Of a DNA stretch of 48,526 bases, positions 1-7,975 are shown piece after piece (the stretch's first letter is position 1; every line of letters begins with the position of its first letter). The DNA is taken from NCBI GenBank assembly GCA_903922175.1, contig CAIXSY010000429.1, positions 1 to 48,526 on the forward strand, written 5' to 3'. A model generated the notes under the pieces. It made no database searches and was not told where the DNA came from. It saw nothing but the letters and a program-made list of their open reading frames with translations. Made by a program: the position numbers and the translations under genes. The DNA comes from an uncultured delta proteobacterium (lineage in GTDB: Bacteria; Bdellovibrionota_C; UBA2361; CAIXSY01).

Positions 1-378
1 ACCCTAAATCTCTCCGTGCGTCCCCGTCCATCATTTACCGTGTCGCCTCACATTACCTCCAACTGCGTAGGAACTGCACTGTTCTTGGTAGGAGAAGCAA
101 ACACAGATTCTACTATCAATGTTTTTACAGCTTGGGGAGAGCATTTTACTAATCGACATCGGAAGTTTGGTGCCGAACCTTATAAGGGCGCCCTAGCGGT
201 GTGGGGATATGAGTATGGACAAGGAAAAAGAAATCTTCAACTTATGGTATGGCATGTGGCCCTCAAAACGAACGTTTCTGTACGAGAGCCCATCAGGCCT
301 CTGAGAATAGCACATCGACCAGACCACGCGGCTCTTTTTGAAGAGGAGCATTTCTCTGATGTGGATAAGGAAACATGA
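1..378 (+). CDS. Hypothetical protein, cut at the left window edge
   Basis: The reading frame is open from base 1, so this is probably the 3' part of a longer gene. A GTG at 16 could start a 120-residue protein, but no clear ribosome binding site precedes it. The product is soluble-looking, with an aromatic and basic middle (WGYEYGQGKRNLQLMVW) and an acidic tail. I recognise no domain or motif. It ends 170 bp before the first of the 23-bp recombination-like sites, so it may be the tail of another module of the same accessory region. Confidence 0.4.
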   Translation, partial: TLNLSVRPRPSFTVSPHITSNCVGTALFLVGEANTDSTINVFTAWGEHFTNRHRKFGAEPYKGALAVWGYEYGQGKRNLQLMVWHVALKTNVSVREPIRPLRIAHRPDHAALFEEEHFSDVDKET

Positions 379-547
379 AAATCATTTTCTGAAAGTTAAG
401 AATAGCGAAGGGGGACCTTGCGTTGTCAAAAAGAGAATTTCCAGCGCGAAAGGATCTTGAACTTCGATTTTACCTGCCGAAACGACTTGTTCCGGAATTG
501 CGAGCCGGTCAATTGCGCTAAGTAGTGCAGATAAAAAACTATGAACC

Positions 548-570
548 TCCGATAATCTTTACTTTTCGAA
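548..570 (+). repeat. Recombination-site-like element 1 (8-7-8 layout)
   Basis: Left arm TCCGATAA, 7-bp spacer TCTTTAC, right arm TTTTCGAA. The left arm is identical in all four copies. The right arm matches the reverse complement of the left at 6 of 8 positions, so this is the most degenerate copy. It lies between the edge gene and the 3' end of the PIN-like gene. Confidence 0.45.
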
Positions 571-572
571 TT

Positions 573-1577
573 TTAATTATGAGGATCCCCGTCAAATTTG
601 GGGAGCACACCTCCACGGAGATCTTTAACATGAAAGATACGACGGATTGTTAAGAGCTTCATATCCCCCTCTTGCCCACTGAGCCTAGCGAAGGTAATGG
701 TTCCCGAGCGAGAAGTAATTGGCTTAAAGTGTGGACTATTCGCCCCGAACGCATCTACCATAAACTTTTTCCAAGCATTGATGCCGATCTTTACAGCTAG
801 CGTACGAAGAATCAGCTCGGAAGATGCCTCTAAGGTCACAATATCAGCAGGATGTTTCCCGTCCGATGAATGGACTCCAAGGACCGCCGTCGAAGCAAGA
901 TCGCAATCTAAGAGGTCTCCATTCTGCTTAAGGGAAAACTCGTTTATTCGACGGATAGAAAAAAACTTTTCCTGACCGATTTCGTAGGTATTCGCAAATA
1001 GTCGAAGAACGGCTGGGTAGTTATTGAGTACGTCGGATTTATGAAGTCCATCCAGAAGTTGAAAGCTCGCAAGTAGATCACTATCTACATTTTTACGAGC
1101 GCATGCGATTTGAAGATCGTCTAATATAAATAGAATCGTAATGCGCCTTTGAAGATCGGAGTTAAGAAGTTCATGGAGGCGCCCTACTATCGCTGTGGCT
1201 AACGGCGCAAAAATGAACGAAGTATTTTTAACTTTATCCCTGAATGCTTGCTCAAGATTTTGAACTTCATAGAAAGTTTCCAAAGATTGCCAGAGATCCA
1301 CGATGGCTTGACTCCGCTCAAGAGGAGAGCTTTTGGGATCGAGAAATGGGTCTCGTGCCTGATGAAACCACTTTTCTTGGAAAGGCCTTTGAGTGGGAGC
1401 AAAATCAACTAGTTCTATTGCTCCTGACATGGGCAAGTAGATCTGATGCTTTGCAAACTTGGAGGCAATGTATTGCGAAAGCTGTAAGCGCTGCCTAACA
1501 CGGTGTTGGGACTCGCATTTTCGCGCAATGCAAAGAAGATTTGCTGGGCCGTTATCTAGGAGCAGGCGTCTAGGCAT
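573..1577 (-). CDS. Hypothetical protein, possible PIN-like N-terminus
   Basis: 334 residues on the minus strand. The first 20 residues (RLLLDNGPANLL) look like the first strand and acidic residue of a PIN-like nuclease fold: hydrophobic strand, Asp8, then small residues and a helix. The remaining acidic residues cannot be assigned with confidence. The middle (about 150-220) is helical and the C-terminus (about 230-320) is a mixed region without a known motif. Read alone between two recombination-like sites, it fits a single-gene module of unknown function. It could equally be a defence or toxin protein of another fold. The PIN suggestion rests on one motif only. Confidence 0.5.
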   Translation of the reverse strand: MPRRLLLDNGPANLLCIARKCESQHRVRQRLQLSQYIASKFAKHQIYLPMSGAIELVDFAPTQRPFQEKWFHQARDPFLDPKSSPLERSQAIVDLWQSLETFYEVQNLEQAFRDKVKNTSFIFAPLATAIVGRLHELLNSDLQRRITILFILDDLQIACARKNVDSDLLASFQLLDGLHKSDVLNNYPAVLRLFANTYEIGQEKFFSIRRINEFSLKQNGDLLDCDLASTAVLGVHSSDGKHPADIVTLEASSELILRTLAVKIGINAWKKFMVDAFGANSPHFKPITSRSGTITFARLSGQEGDMKLLTIRRIFHVKDLRGGVLPKFDGDPHN

Positions 1578-1626
1578 CCACTGTTTATATCAATTTCAGC
1601 TCGCTCGTCTCAACTTTAGGATTTTG

Positions 1627-1638
1627 GGTTCCTCACCA
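1627..1638. repeat. Outer arm of a MITE-like inverted repeat (partner 5538-5549)
   Basis: GGTTCCTCACCA on the plus strand, with its exact reverse complement at 5538-5549. The pair lies outside the 25-bp inverted pair. Flanking bases also match in part (a GGGT follows 8 bases later in both arms). Without the IS66 insertion the two arms would lie about 330 bp apart. Confidence 0.5.
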
Positions 1639-1660
1639 GAATGAATGGGTGATTTTCGTG

Positions 1661-1685
1661 ATCGTGATCGTGGTCGCGGTCGTGG
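1661..1685. repeat. Left arm of a 25-bp perfect inverted repeat (partner 5424-5448)
   Basis: A GTGATCGTGGTCGCGG-type sequence that recurs exactly, inverted, at 5424-5448. Both arms lie outside the IS66 element, so they predate its insertion. Removing the element and one copy of the target duplication leaves the arms about 150 bp apart, as in a small palindromic mobile or extragenic repeat. Confidence 0.75.
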
Positions 1686-1772
1686 TCGAGTGGTCTCAGC
1701 GCAAGCAAAGGGCAGTCAGCATAGCAACTATTCCCTCTATGCCACAAACTCTATGCTTACCTTGTAGACATC

Positions 1773-1780
1773 AAGTTTCT
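1773..1780. repeat. Target-site duplication, left copy
   Basis: AAGTTTCT directly abuts the left inverted repeat of the IS66 element and recurs in direct orientation at 5366-5373. Eight bases is the usual duplication length of the IS66 family. Confidence 0.9.
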
Positions 1781-1802
1781 GTGTCCTTTCGGCAAGCCTG
1801 CA
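1781..1802. repeat. IS66 left terminal inverted repeat
   Basis: 22 bp beginning GTGTCCTTTCGG and ending with GCCTGCA; an exact inverted match to 5344-5365. Confidence 0.9.
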
Positions 1803-1868
1803 TGAATCCCGTTGAGCGCCTCTGGTAAGCTGTCTGCGTAAAGCGCGACAACATAACCAGGAGGATAA

Positions 1869-2285
1869 ATGAGGAAAGGGAAAATCGATAAGATTGGGGA
1901 AGAAGTAGAGCCAGCAGTAATCAGGCTAAGACAACGCATAGAGCGCTGGCGAGTGAAGCGAAAGATCGGGAAACGGATGCCGGAGAGGCTGTGGCTGGCG
2001 GCGCTTGAGGTAGCACGATGGCAGGGCCTCGCCCCGACGGCGCGGTTGCTAAAGCTCGACTATTATACCCTCAAGCGGCGGCTTGAGGGAGACACTTTAG
2101 CAAAATCTGCTTTTATAGAACTTGGACCGGTGGGCAACCTAGCCACCAACCCTGCCGCTGGTCCAGCCGAGTGGAGCATCGAGGTAGAAGAGCGGCGTGG
2201 GCGAAAGATACGAGTGCAGTACAAAGGCCCGCTGGCGCCTGATCTTGGATTGCTGGGGAGCAGTCTTTGGAGGGCAGGTAAATGA
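1869..2285 (+). CDS. tnpA: IS66 family TnpA-like accessory protein
   Basis: 138 residues. The N-terminal 75 residues are basic and helical (WRVKRKIGKRMPERLW) and resemble the helix-turn-helix region of IS66 first-gene products, which are thought to bind DNA during transposition. An AGGAGG ribosome binding site at 1859-1864 decides the ATG start. The stop overlaps the tnpB start (ATGA), which suggests translational coupling. Its length is normal for the family. Confidence 0.85.
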   Translation: MRKGKIDKIGEEVEPAVIRLRQRIERWRVKRKIGKRMPERLWLAALEVARWQGLAPTARLLKLDYYTLKRRLEGDTLAKSAFIELGPVGNLATNPAAGPAEWSIEVEERRGRKIRVQYKGPLAPDLGLLGSSLWRAGK

Positions 2286-2644
2286 TCCAGGTAACACCAC
2301 AGATGCGGGTATTGGTAGCAAGCGCAGCGGTGGACTTTCGCAAAGGCATCGACGGACTGGTGCAGGTATGCCGGGCGGAGCTTGGGGCGGAACCATTTAG
2401 CGGGGCGCTGTTTGTGTTTCGGAGCCGAAGCGGTAAATGCATCAAGATTCTGGTGTACGACGGGCAGGGTTTTTGGCTGTGCCAAAAACGATTATCGAGG
2501 GGGCAGTTTCGGTACTGGCCATCCCCCAACGCTGGAGAGTCTGCCAGGGTGTTGGCGGCACATGAGCTGCAAGTGCTTCTGGCGGGCGGCGATCCCGGGG
2601 CAGCGCCTGGAGCGGAGCAGTGGCGCGCGCTGCATAATTCGTAA
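2282..2644 (+). CDS. tnpB: IS66 family accessory protein TnpB
   Basis: 120 residues. It carries the family signature VDFRKGIDGLVQV near residue 17 and GALFVFRSRSGKCIKILVYDG at about 40-60, followed by a GFWLCQKRL segment, typical of the IS66 second gene (TnpB/IS66 Orf2). The usual length is about 115 residues. Its exact role in transposition is not established; the protein is required in some IS66 elements. It is coupled to the gene upstream by a 4-bp overlap. A 73-bp gap follows before the DruA-like gene. Confidence 0.9.
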   Translation: MIQVTPQMRVLVASAAVDFRKGIDGLVQVCRAELGAEPFSGALFVFRSRSGKCIKILVYDGQGFWLCQKRLSRGQFRYWPSPNAGESARVLAAHELQVLLAGGDPGAAPGAEQWRALHNS

Positions 2645-2717
2645 AAAACAGCAAAAAGAATGGCACATAGGCGCAAAAGGACTTGCGTTCCGGGCGAAAT
2701 CCTGTTACTTTTTTGGC

Positions 2718-3608
2718 ATGACGGAACTTCTGCGCTATCGCGGACGAAACATAACCGAGAACGAAGCTGCCTTTATCCGGAAGTTGATAGCGGATAACCC
2801 AACACTTAGCCGTCGCGCCCTATCAGCCAAACTGTGCGAAGCCTGGAACTGGCGGCAGGCTAATGGGGCGCTGCGCGACATGGTATGCCGTGGGCTTATG
2901 CTCGTGCTACACCGTGCTGGACATATAGAGCTACCGCCTGTACGCCAGGTAAATCCAAACCCGCTGGCGCGTAGCGCCGCTGCGCGCCGTGCACAGACGC
3001 TCGTAACGATAGACACGCCAGCGTTAAGCGGCAGCCTAGCGGAGCAGCAGCCGCTCTCTATTGTCCAAGTACGGCGCACTGAAAGCGAGGCGCTCTTTGA
3101 TAGCCTTATTGAGCAGTACCACTATCTTGGCTACGTGCAGCCGGTGGGAGAGCACCTAAAATACCTGGTCTATGACCGTTTGGGGCGAGTACTTGCATGC
3201 CTGGCCTGGTCTTCGGCGCCGCGCCACCTTGGAGCGCGAGACCGACACATTGGCTGGGACGCCGCTGCACGACTACGCAATATTCGGTTTATAGCCTACA
3301 ACACTCGCTTTCTTATCTTGCCACACGTACAGGTGCCGCACCTCGCAAGCCATATCCTTGGTCTTCTGGCGCGCCGGATTAGCGCTGACTGGGAGTTTTT
3401 GTATGGGCACGCGCTGTATTTCCTTGAGACTTTCGTCGACCCGCAGCGTTTTAAGGGTACGTGCTACCGGGCGGCTAACTGGGCTGTGCTTGGACTAACC
3501 ACCGGGCGCGGTAAGGCTGACCAAACTAAGAAACAAAACCGCCCGATTAAAGAGATTTTGGGGTATGCGCTGCGGCGCGATTTTAGGGAGCGCCTCATTG
3601 CGGCATGA
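2718..3608 (+). CDS. DUF4338 (DruA-like) protein inside IS66
   Basis: 296 residues from the ATG at 2718; the open frame extends upstream but overlaps tnpB, so the internal start is preferred. The N-terminal third (RGRNITENEAAFIRKLIADNP) resembles a helical DNA-binding segment. The central part has the DUF4338 pattern: IEQYHYLGY, then LKYLVYDRLGRVLACLAWSSAP, then NIRFIAYNTRFLILP and LETFVDPQRFKGTCYRAANW. DruA is the core protein of Druantia phage defence, and close relatives are carried by transposable elements. Here the gene ends in an ATGA overlap with tnpC, which argues that it is a working part of the element and not a passenger. Its function in transposition is unknown. Confidence 0.8.
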   Translation: MTELLRYRGRNITENEAAFIRKLIADNPTLSRRALSAKLCEAWNWRQANGALRDMVCRGLMLVLHRAGHIELPPVRQVNPNPLARSAAARRAQTLVTIDTPALSGSLAEQQPLSIVQVRRTESEALFDSLIEQYHYLGYVQPVGEHLKYLVYDRLGRVLACLAWSSAPRHLGARDRHIGWDAAARLRNIRFIAYNTRFLILPHVQVPHLASHILGLLARRISADWEFLYGHALYFLETFVDPQRFKGTCYRAANWAVLGLTTGRGKADQTKKQNRPIKEILGYALRRDFRERLIAA

Positions 3609-5275
3609 TGAAAAAGACTGAGCGCGTAGAGATCGACATTCACGAGATTGAGGCGATCCTGGATCGTACCAAGACAGGATCTTTGGGAGACGAGGATTTC
3701 GCCAAGCTCAAAGCGGCGCTAGAAACATTAGCATACCTGACAGATCTGGTAGAGGATCGCCAGACGACGATGGCGCGGCTGCGCCAGATGCTGTTTGGTG
3801 CCAGCACGGAGAGCCTGAGTAACGTACTAAAAACGCTGCACACACAGACAGCAGCAGGCAGTGGCACTGAGAACAGCGCGAGTGATAATAAAGCCGCAAC
3901 CACGGAGCCTAGCGCCAAAGGGCATGGCCGAAATGGGGCAAGTGAATATAGTGCCGCCAAAAAGATAAAAATTCCTCTTGATTCGCTCAAGGCTGGGCAA
4001 CGCTGCCCAGGCTGCCTTAAAGGCAAGCTTTACGACTCCGTGGCGCCAGGACTGTTAGTGCGGGTGACGGGACAAGCACCGCTTGCTGCAACCGTATATG
4101 AGCTACAAAAACTGCGCTGCAATCTGTGCGGCGAGGTTTTTACTGCCGAGCCGCCTGCCGGCATCGGCACAGAGAAGTACGATGCAGCAGCTGGTGCGAT
4201 GATCGCCATGTTGAAGTACGGCAATGGAATGCCCTTTAACCGCCTGGCCCAGCTGCAAGAGAACATGGGGCTGCCGCTACCGGCAGCCACGCAGTGGGAG
4301 ATAGTTGAGGCAGCAGCCGCCCTAGCAGAGCCGGCACACATAGAACTGGTTCGGCAGGCAGCCCAGGGAGAAGTGCTGCATAACGATGACACCGGCGCTA
4401 AAATACTTGAAATGATGAGCGACAATAACGCGGTGACGAAGCAAGAAGAAGACGAGGAGTCACGAGGCATAGAAGACCCTGAACGGAAAGGTATGTTCAC
4501 CTCCGGCATCGTGGCCGTGACGGGCGAGCATAAGATTGCGCTGTTTTACACCGGGCGTAAGCATGCCGGGGAGAACTTACGGGAACTACTTAAGAGGCGT
4601 TCAGCAAACTTGGCGCCGCCAATTCAGATGTGCGACGCACTGTCGCGCAACATGCCCAAGGAACTCAAAACCATCGTCGCTAATTGCGCAAGTCACGCCA
4701 GGCGTAAGTTTGTCGATGTTGCACTCGACTTCCCCGAGGAGTGCCTACATGTGCTGAAGGTATTTCGGGAGGTGTACGCCGTCGATGCTGCGGCTAAGGA
4801 GCAGAGACTCTCTGCGACTGATAGGCTGGCGAGCCACCAAGCTGAAAGTGCTCCGCGCATGACTGGTCTTCACGACTGGATGAAAGAGCAGATAGCTGCC
4901 AAGAAAGTCGAACCCAACTCAGGTCTTGGGCAGGCAATCGGCTATATGCGCAAGCACTGGGAGAAGCTTACCCTATTTCTACGTGTCCCTGGTGCCCCAC
5001 TCGACAACAACCTGTGTGAGCGCGCCCTCAAAAAGGCAATCCTACATCGTAAAAATGCCTTGTTCTATAAGACGTTACATGGCGCCGTAGTCGGGGACTT
5101 GTTCATGAGCCTCATTCATACCTGTCAACTCTGCGGCGCCAACCCCTTCGATTATCTCGTAGCGTTGCAAAAACACCACAGTGAGCTCGCTGCCACTCCA
5201 TCAGACTGGATGCCATGGAATTATTGCCCTACCATGGATGGCTTGGCACCACTGGCTCCAGCTGCGCAACCTTGA
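3605..5275 (+). CDS. tnpC: IS66 family transposase TnpC
   Basis: 556 residues. Order of parts: coiled N-terminus with an IS66 leader (MARLRQMLFGASTESL near residues 55-72), a zinc-binding segment (CPGC at about 136 and CNLCG at about 173), and the DDE catalytic core with first Asp in HNDDTGAK (about 260), second Asp in MCDALSRN (about 343) and Glu in NNLCERALKKA (about 470). The IS66 C-terminal motif (DLFMSLIHTCQLCGANPFDYL) closes the protein. All expected catalytic residues are present and the length is normal. The start overlaps the stop of the DruA-like gene; a second ATG at 3608 is an alternative start. Confidence 0.95.
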   Translation: MMKKTERVEIDIHEIEAILDRTKTGSLGDEDFAKLKAALETLAYLTDLVEDRQTTMARLRQMLFGASTESLSNVLKTLHTQTAAGSGTENSASDNKAATTEPSAKGHGRNGASEYSAAKKIKIPLDSLKAGQRCPGCLKGKLYDSVAPGLLVRVTGQAPLAATVYELQKLRCNLCGEVFTAEPPAGIGTEKYDAAAGAMIAMLKYGNGMPFNRLAQLQENMGLPLPAATQWEIVEAAAALAEPAHIELVRQAAQGEVLHNDDTGAKILEMMSDNNAVTKQEEDEESRGIEDPERKGMFTSGIVAVTGEHKIALFYTGRKHAGENLRELLKRRSANLAPPIQMCDALSRNMPKELKTIVANCASHARRKFVDVALDFPEECLHVLKVFREVYAVDAAAKEQRLSATDRLASHQAESAPRMTGLHDWMKEQIAAKKVEPNSGLGQAIGYMRKHWEKLTLFLRVPGAPLDNNLCERALKKAILHRKNALFYKTLHGAVVGDLFMSLIHTCQLCGANPFDYLVALQKHHSELAATPSDWMPWNYCPTMDGLAPLAPAAQP

Positions 5276-5343
5276 GCCGGGGGATGCCTCCCTACGCTGC
5301 TTACCCGAGATTCGTGCGCATCATGAAAAGAAATTTCGGCTTT

Positions 5344-5365
5344 TGCAGGCTTGCCGAAAGGACAC
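5344..5365. repeat. IS66 right terminal inverted repeat
   Basis: Exact reverse complement of 1781-1802. It ends at 5365, and the target duplication AAGTTTCT follows directly at 5366-5373. Confidence 0.9.
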
Positions 5366-5373
5366 AAGTTTCT
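5366..5373. repeat. Target-site duplication, right copy
   Basis: AAGTTTCT, an exact direct repeat of 1773-1780. Confidence 0.9.
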
Positions 5374-5423
5374 CATGCGCGAACATGTAATATATTCGGA
5401 CTATTCAGCGCAAAGTTTCCTGT

Positions 5424-5448
5424 CCACGACCGCGACCACGATCACGAT
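5424..5448. repeat. Right arm of the 25-bp perfect inverted repeat
   Basis: Exact reverse complement of 1661-1685, on the other side of the IS66 insertion. Confidence 0.75.
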
Positions 5449-5537
5449 TTGAAAAAAGAGCCTTTCGATTCCCTCGATAAACTTAACTATATCAAATAAT
5501 TAGTCTATCGTTAGTATTGTTCTCTACCCACACTTAT

Positions 5538-5549
5538 TGGTGAGGAACC
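5538..5549. repeat. Outer right arm of the MITE-like inverted repeat
   Basis: TGGTGAGGAACC, the exact reverse complement of 1627-1638. Confidence 0.5.
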
Positions 5550-5628
5550 GGATTTTGAGTGACTGGAGCACCTCGGATTGACTGATGACTTGACACTTTA
5601 TCATCAATTCGCCATCAAATTCATAACT

Positions 5629-5651
5629 TCCGATAATAGATCGTTATCGGA
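5629..5651 (+). repeat. Recombination-site-like element 2, perfectly symmetric
   Basis: TCCGATAA, 7-bp spacer TAGATCG, TTATCGGA: perfect 8-bp inverted arms around a 7-bp centre. This is the core-site layout of tyrosine recombinases. It lies 90 bp upstream of a complete tyrosine recombinase gene, so it is a candidate attachment site. It could instead be a hairpin or an operator for that gene. Confidence 0.55.
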
Positions 5652-5741
5652 TGTTAGGGGACCTTACCTGTTGAATTAGCTATATTTAGTTGAATCTTCA
5701 TATGGTCTTCAAGCATCCAATAGTATATAAAGAAGGAAGGT

Positions 5742-6707
5742 ATGAAGAACTCCCCTGCCCTGCATAACCCTACAACATCGCTAGATCCGGAAATCCGGGA
5801 GCTCCACCAATTTGCTGCGCTCGCTGATTCGCGAAATACTCAGCGAGCTTACTTAGCTGACTGGAAGCATTTTCTGTCATGGTCTAAGAAACGAAATAAA
5901 TCACCACTTCCTGCAGACCCGGATGATATCGCCATGTACCTACGTTATTGCGCTGAAAAACTAAAACTCAACGTATCAACCGTAAGACGGCGTGTTGCAT
6001 CGATTGCCGAAGCTCACAAGAGAAATGGACATGCATCGCCTTGCGCAGAGTGGGTCGTCAGAAACACGATGAGAAGGTTAAGACGCGAGCTTGGAGTCCC
6101 AGCGCGTGGGAAGAGTCCCATTCTTGTGAGTGATCTAAAGGCTATGATAGCAAACTGTCCCCCTTCCCTTGGCGGGCTTCGTGACAAAGCCGTGCTTCTT
6201 ATAGGCTTTGCCGGAGCATTTAGAAGGAGTGAGCTCGTAGCACTAAATATCGATGATCTTACTATCTCCGATGAAGGATTAGTTATTTTAATACGCGAAG
6301 GTAAAACTGATCAAAAAAGGGAAGGACGTAAAGTTGCTATTCCCTTTGGAAAGAGTCCCCTCACCTGCCCCGTAAAGGCATTAATTGATTGGCTTGAAGC
6401 CGCACGTATTACCACTGGTCCGGTGTTTCGGGCTGTTACGAAATTCGAGAAACCGCGCACAACTCGATTGTCCGACAGAGTTGTTGCCGAGATTGTCAAA
6501 AAATATTGTGGTTTGGTTGGAAAACGGGTTGCGCGCTTTTCGGGCCACTCGCTAAGGGCCGGACTCGCCACTTCAGCGGCTATTGCAGGAGCCTCTGAAG
6601 CGTCAATACAGAAACAAACTGGGCACAAGAGCCTGCTTGTTCTTAGGAGATACATCAGGGATGCATCATTTTTTCGAGAAAATGCGGCTAGCAAGCTCGG
6701 GTTATGA
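5742..6707 (+). CDS. Tyrosine-family site-specific recombinase
   Basis: 321 residues. The N-terminal SAM-like core-binding domain (about 15-118; NTQRAYLADWKHFLSW) is followed by the catalytic domain. Visible catalytic residues: Arg162 in FRRSEL, Lys188 in REGKTD, His269 and Arg272 in GHSLRAG, His295 in TGHKS and the nucleophile Tyr304 in RRYIRD. The set is complete, so it should be active. The ATG at 5742 has a GAAGG ribosome binding site. It lies 90 bp downstream of a symmetric 8-7-8 site, and similar sites separate the neighbouring gene groups, so it may mobilise these modules. It resembles plasmid and phage-type integrases rather than XerC/XerD in detail. Confidence 0.92.
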   Translation: MKNSPALHNPTTSLDPEIRELHQFAALADSRNTQRAYLADWKHFLSWSKKRNKSPLPADPDDIAMYLRYCAEKLKLNVSTVRRRVASIAEAHKRNGHASPCAEWVVRNTMRRLRRELGVPARGKSPILVSDLKAMIANCPPSLGGLRDKAVLLIGFAGAFRRSELVALNIDDLTISDEGLVILIREGKTDQKREGRKVAIPFGKSPLTCPVKALIDWLEAARITTGPVFRAVTKFEKPRTTRLSDRVVAEIVKKYCGLVGKRVARFSGHSLRAGLATSAAIAGASEASIQKQTGHKSLLVLRRYIRDASFFRENAASKLGL

Positions 6708-6731
6708 CGAAACAAAAGCGAACTCCTCAAA

Positions 6732-7763
6732 ATGCCCAAAGTTAAAGTTCCAGTATCCACAAATAGTGCCGCTAGTATCTTCAAGACTCGTAAAGCATTT
6801 GCATTAGCTCCACGCCGAGAATGCCATGTAAATCGCTGCCCAAACTCTCCGATACGCAGTCATTCAATCAGTAAAAATCATCTTTCTCTTATAGAGACGG
6901 ACGGACATTTGTTTACTCTATCTGAAAGAGAACTTTTTGATGGCACTTTTATCGAGTATTCCAACGCCACAGTAGTTAAAAAAGTTGGGATAGGCGACGC
7001 GACTACATTCGATGGGTTTTGTTCAAACCATGATAACGATCTCTACCAATCAATCGATAAAATTCAATTTGATCTAACACCCAATAATCTGTTGCTGTAT
7101 GCACATAGGAACTTTGCTCGCCAAGTTTCTGAACATTCCAGTCGGGTAGATCAACTTAAGCATTTCTTCTCTATCCATCCCCCTCCCCCGGAGCCTTTGA
7201 GATCTGCGGCTCTGCGACCATTGAAAGTTATGGAATTGAACCTCGATTATATTCGACGTGGTTTTCGAGAGCTTTCCCATACAATAAACACCAGTAAACA
7301 GCAACGTTTTACTCACCTAGTACTCGAAACGAATGCTCGGATTGGATTCGCAATTTCTACGATTCTTTTTCCGACATATTCAATCTTCGGAGATTCATAC
7401 GGTCGAGATGTAAATGGATGGCCAGTAAGTCTCACAATTCTTCCCGATGCCAATCGATCTCTCATACTCTTAACATCTAGGAATCATAATTATCTTGCAT
7501 CAGTAGCTTTCTTGAATTCGATTGAAACCGCTTTCAAGTCAGCCCATAAAAACATCACATCATCCTGCATAGCCGTCGCTGCTATTGAAGGTTGCCCGGT
7601 TTTTTCGCAAAAGTGGTGGGATTGTTTAACGTTAGATCAACAAGAGTTCTTCTTTAAATGTTCTCAGTTCTCCGACCATGAGAATACAGATCCTTCTGTT
7701 TTATCGTCGGCAAAACATATTATTTTGGATTCTACCCCTATAATCAGTTGTTCCCGTCTGTAG
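6732..7763 (+). CDS. Cys/His-rich protein, possible HNH-like domain
   Basis: 343 residues starting 24 bp after the recombinase, so probably co-transcribed. The N-terminal part has ECHVNRCPNSPIRSHSISKNHL (residues about 30-51), then a FCSNHDNDLYQSID segment at about 96-110. Cys and His pairs spaced this way, with the SHSISKNHL stretch, suggest a zinc-binding HNH-like fold seen in uncharacterised defence-island proteins. The C-terminal 200 residues are helical without a known motif. I do not assign a function. The gene ends 61 bp before the next recombination-like site. Confidence 0.6.
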   Translation: MPKVKVPVSTNSAASIFKTRKAFALAPRRECHVNRCPNSPIRSHSISKNHLSLIETDGHLFTLSERELFDGTFIEYSNATVVKKVGIGDATTFDGFCSNHDNDLYQSIDKIQFDLTPNNLLLYAHRNFARQVSEHSSRVDQLKHFFSIHPPPPEPLRSAALRPLKVMELNLDYIRRGFRELSHTINTSKQQRFTHLVLETNARIGFAISTILFPTYSIFGDSYGRDVNGWPVSLTILPDANRSLILLTSRNHNYLASVAFLNSIETAFKSAHKNITSSCIAVAAIEGCPVFSQKWWDCLTLDQQEFFFKCSQFSDHENTDPSVLSSAKHIILDSTPIISCSRL

Positions 7764-7824
7764 AATCTATCCATTCGACGTCTCAGACATATTGGAGTTT
7801 AATCTTGGAAGAGCATAGCTTCCT

Positions 7825-7847
7825 TCCGATAAGTTTTCCTTATCAGA
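7825..7847 (+). repeat. Recombination-site-like element 3
   Basis: TCCGATAA, 7-bp spacer GTTTTCC, TTATCAGA. The arms are inverted with one mismatch. It lies between the converging 3' ends of the HNH-like gene and the JAMM gene. A terminator hairpin is an alternative, but the stem is AT-rich and has no T-run. Confidence 0.5.
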
Positions 7848-7975
7848 TCGAATCAGAATTAGTTGCTTGAACCGGCGTACTTAAAATGATTTGTTATCTC
7901 GCCCTATTCTCCATTTGCGTTTTAATCATAGTCACTTCACTCATATCTAGTGATGATACGGTAGCGGGATTCATC

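Larger units (their letters stand above)
1781..5365 (+). mobile_element. Complete IS66-family insertion sequence with a DruA-like gene
   Basis: A 3585-bp element bounded by perfect 22-bp inverted repeats beginning GTGTCCTTTCGG (1781-1802 and 5344-5365) and flanked by the 8-bp direct repeat AAGTTTCT. It encodes four plus-strand genes in one operon: tnpA-like (1869-2285), tnpB (2282-2644), a DUF4338/DruA-like gene (2718-3608) and tnpC (3605-5275), with 4-bp ATGA overlaps at two junctions. All reading frames are intact and the ends and target duplication are perfect, so insertion was recent and the element is probably still active. It landed inside an older inverted-repeat element. Confidence 0.93.
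5374..5741. other. Intergenic region before the recombinase
   Basis: 368 bp without a convincing gene. It holds the right arms of the older inverted-repeat element (5424-5448 and 5538-5549) and the symmetric 23-bp recombination-like site (5629-5651). The stretch 5680-5735 is AT-rich and probably holds the recombinase promoter, but I cannot place one firmly. Confidence 0.6.

Noticed and set aside
2382..2717. A 112-residue N-terminal extension of the DruA-like protein
   Set aside because: It overlaps tnpB in another frame and has no homology to the family; the ATG at 2718 starts the conserved region.
1825..5304. GTAAGC...GCTTAC as the IS66 ends
   Set aside because: Only about 8 bases match and the flanks are not duplicated. 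The 22-bp ends at 1781 and 5365 with the AAGTTTCT duplication are clearly better.
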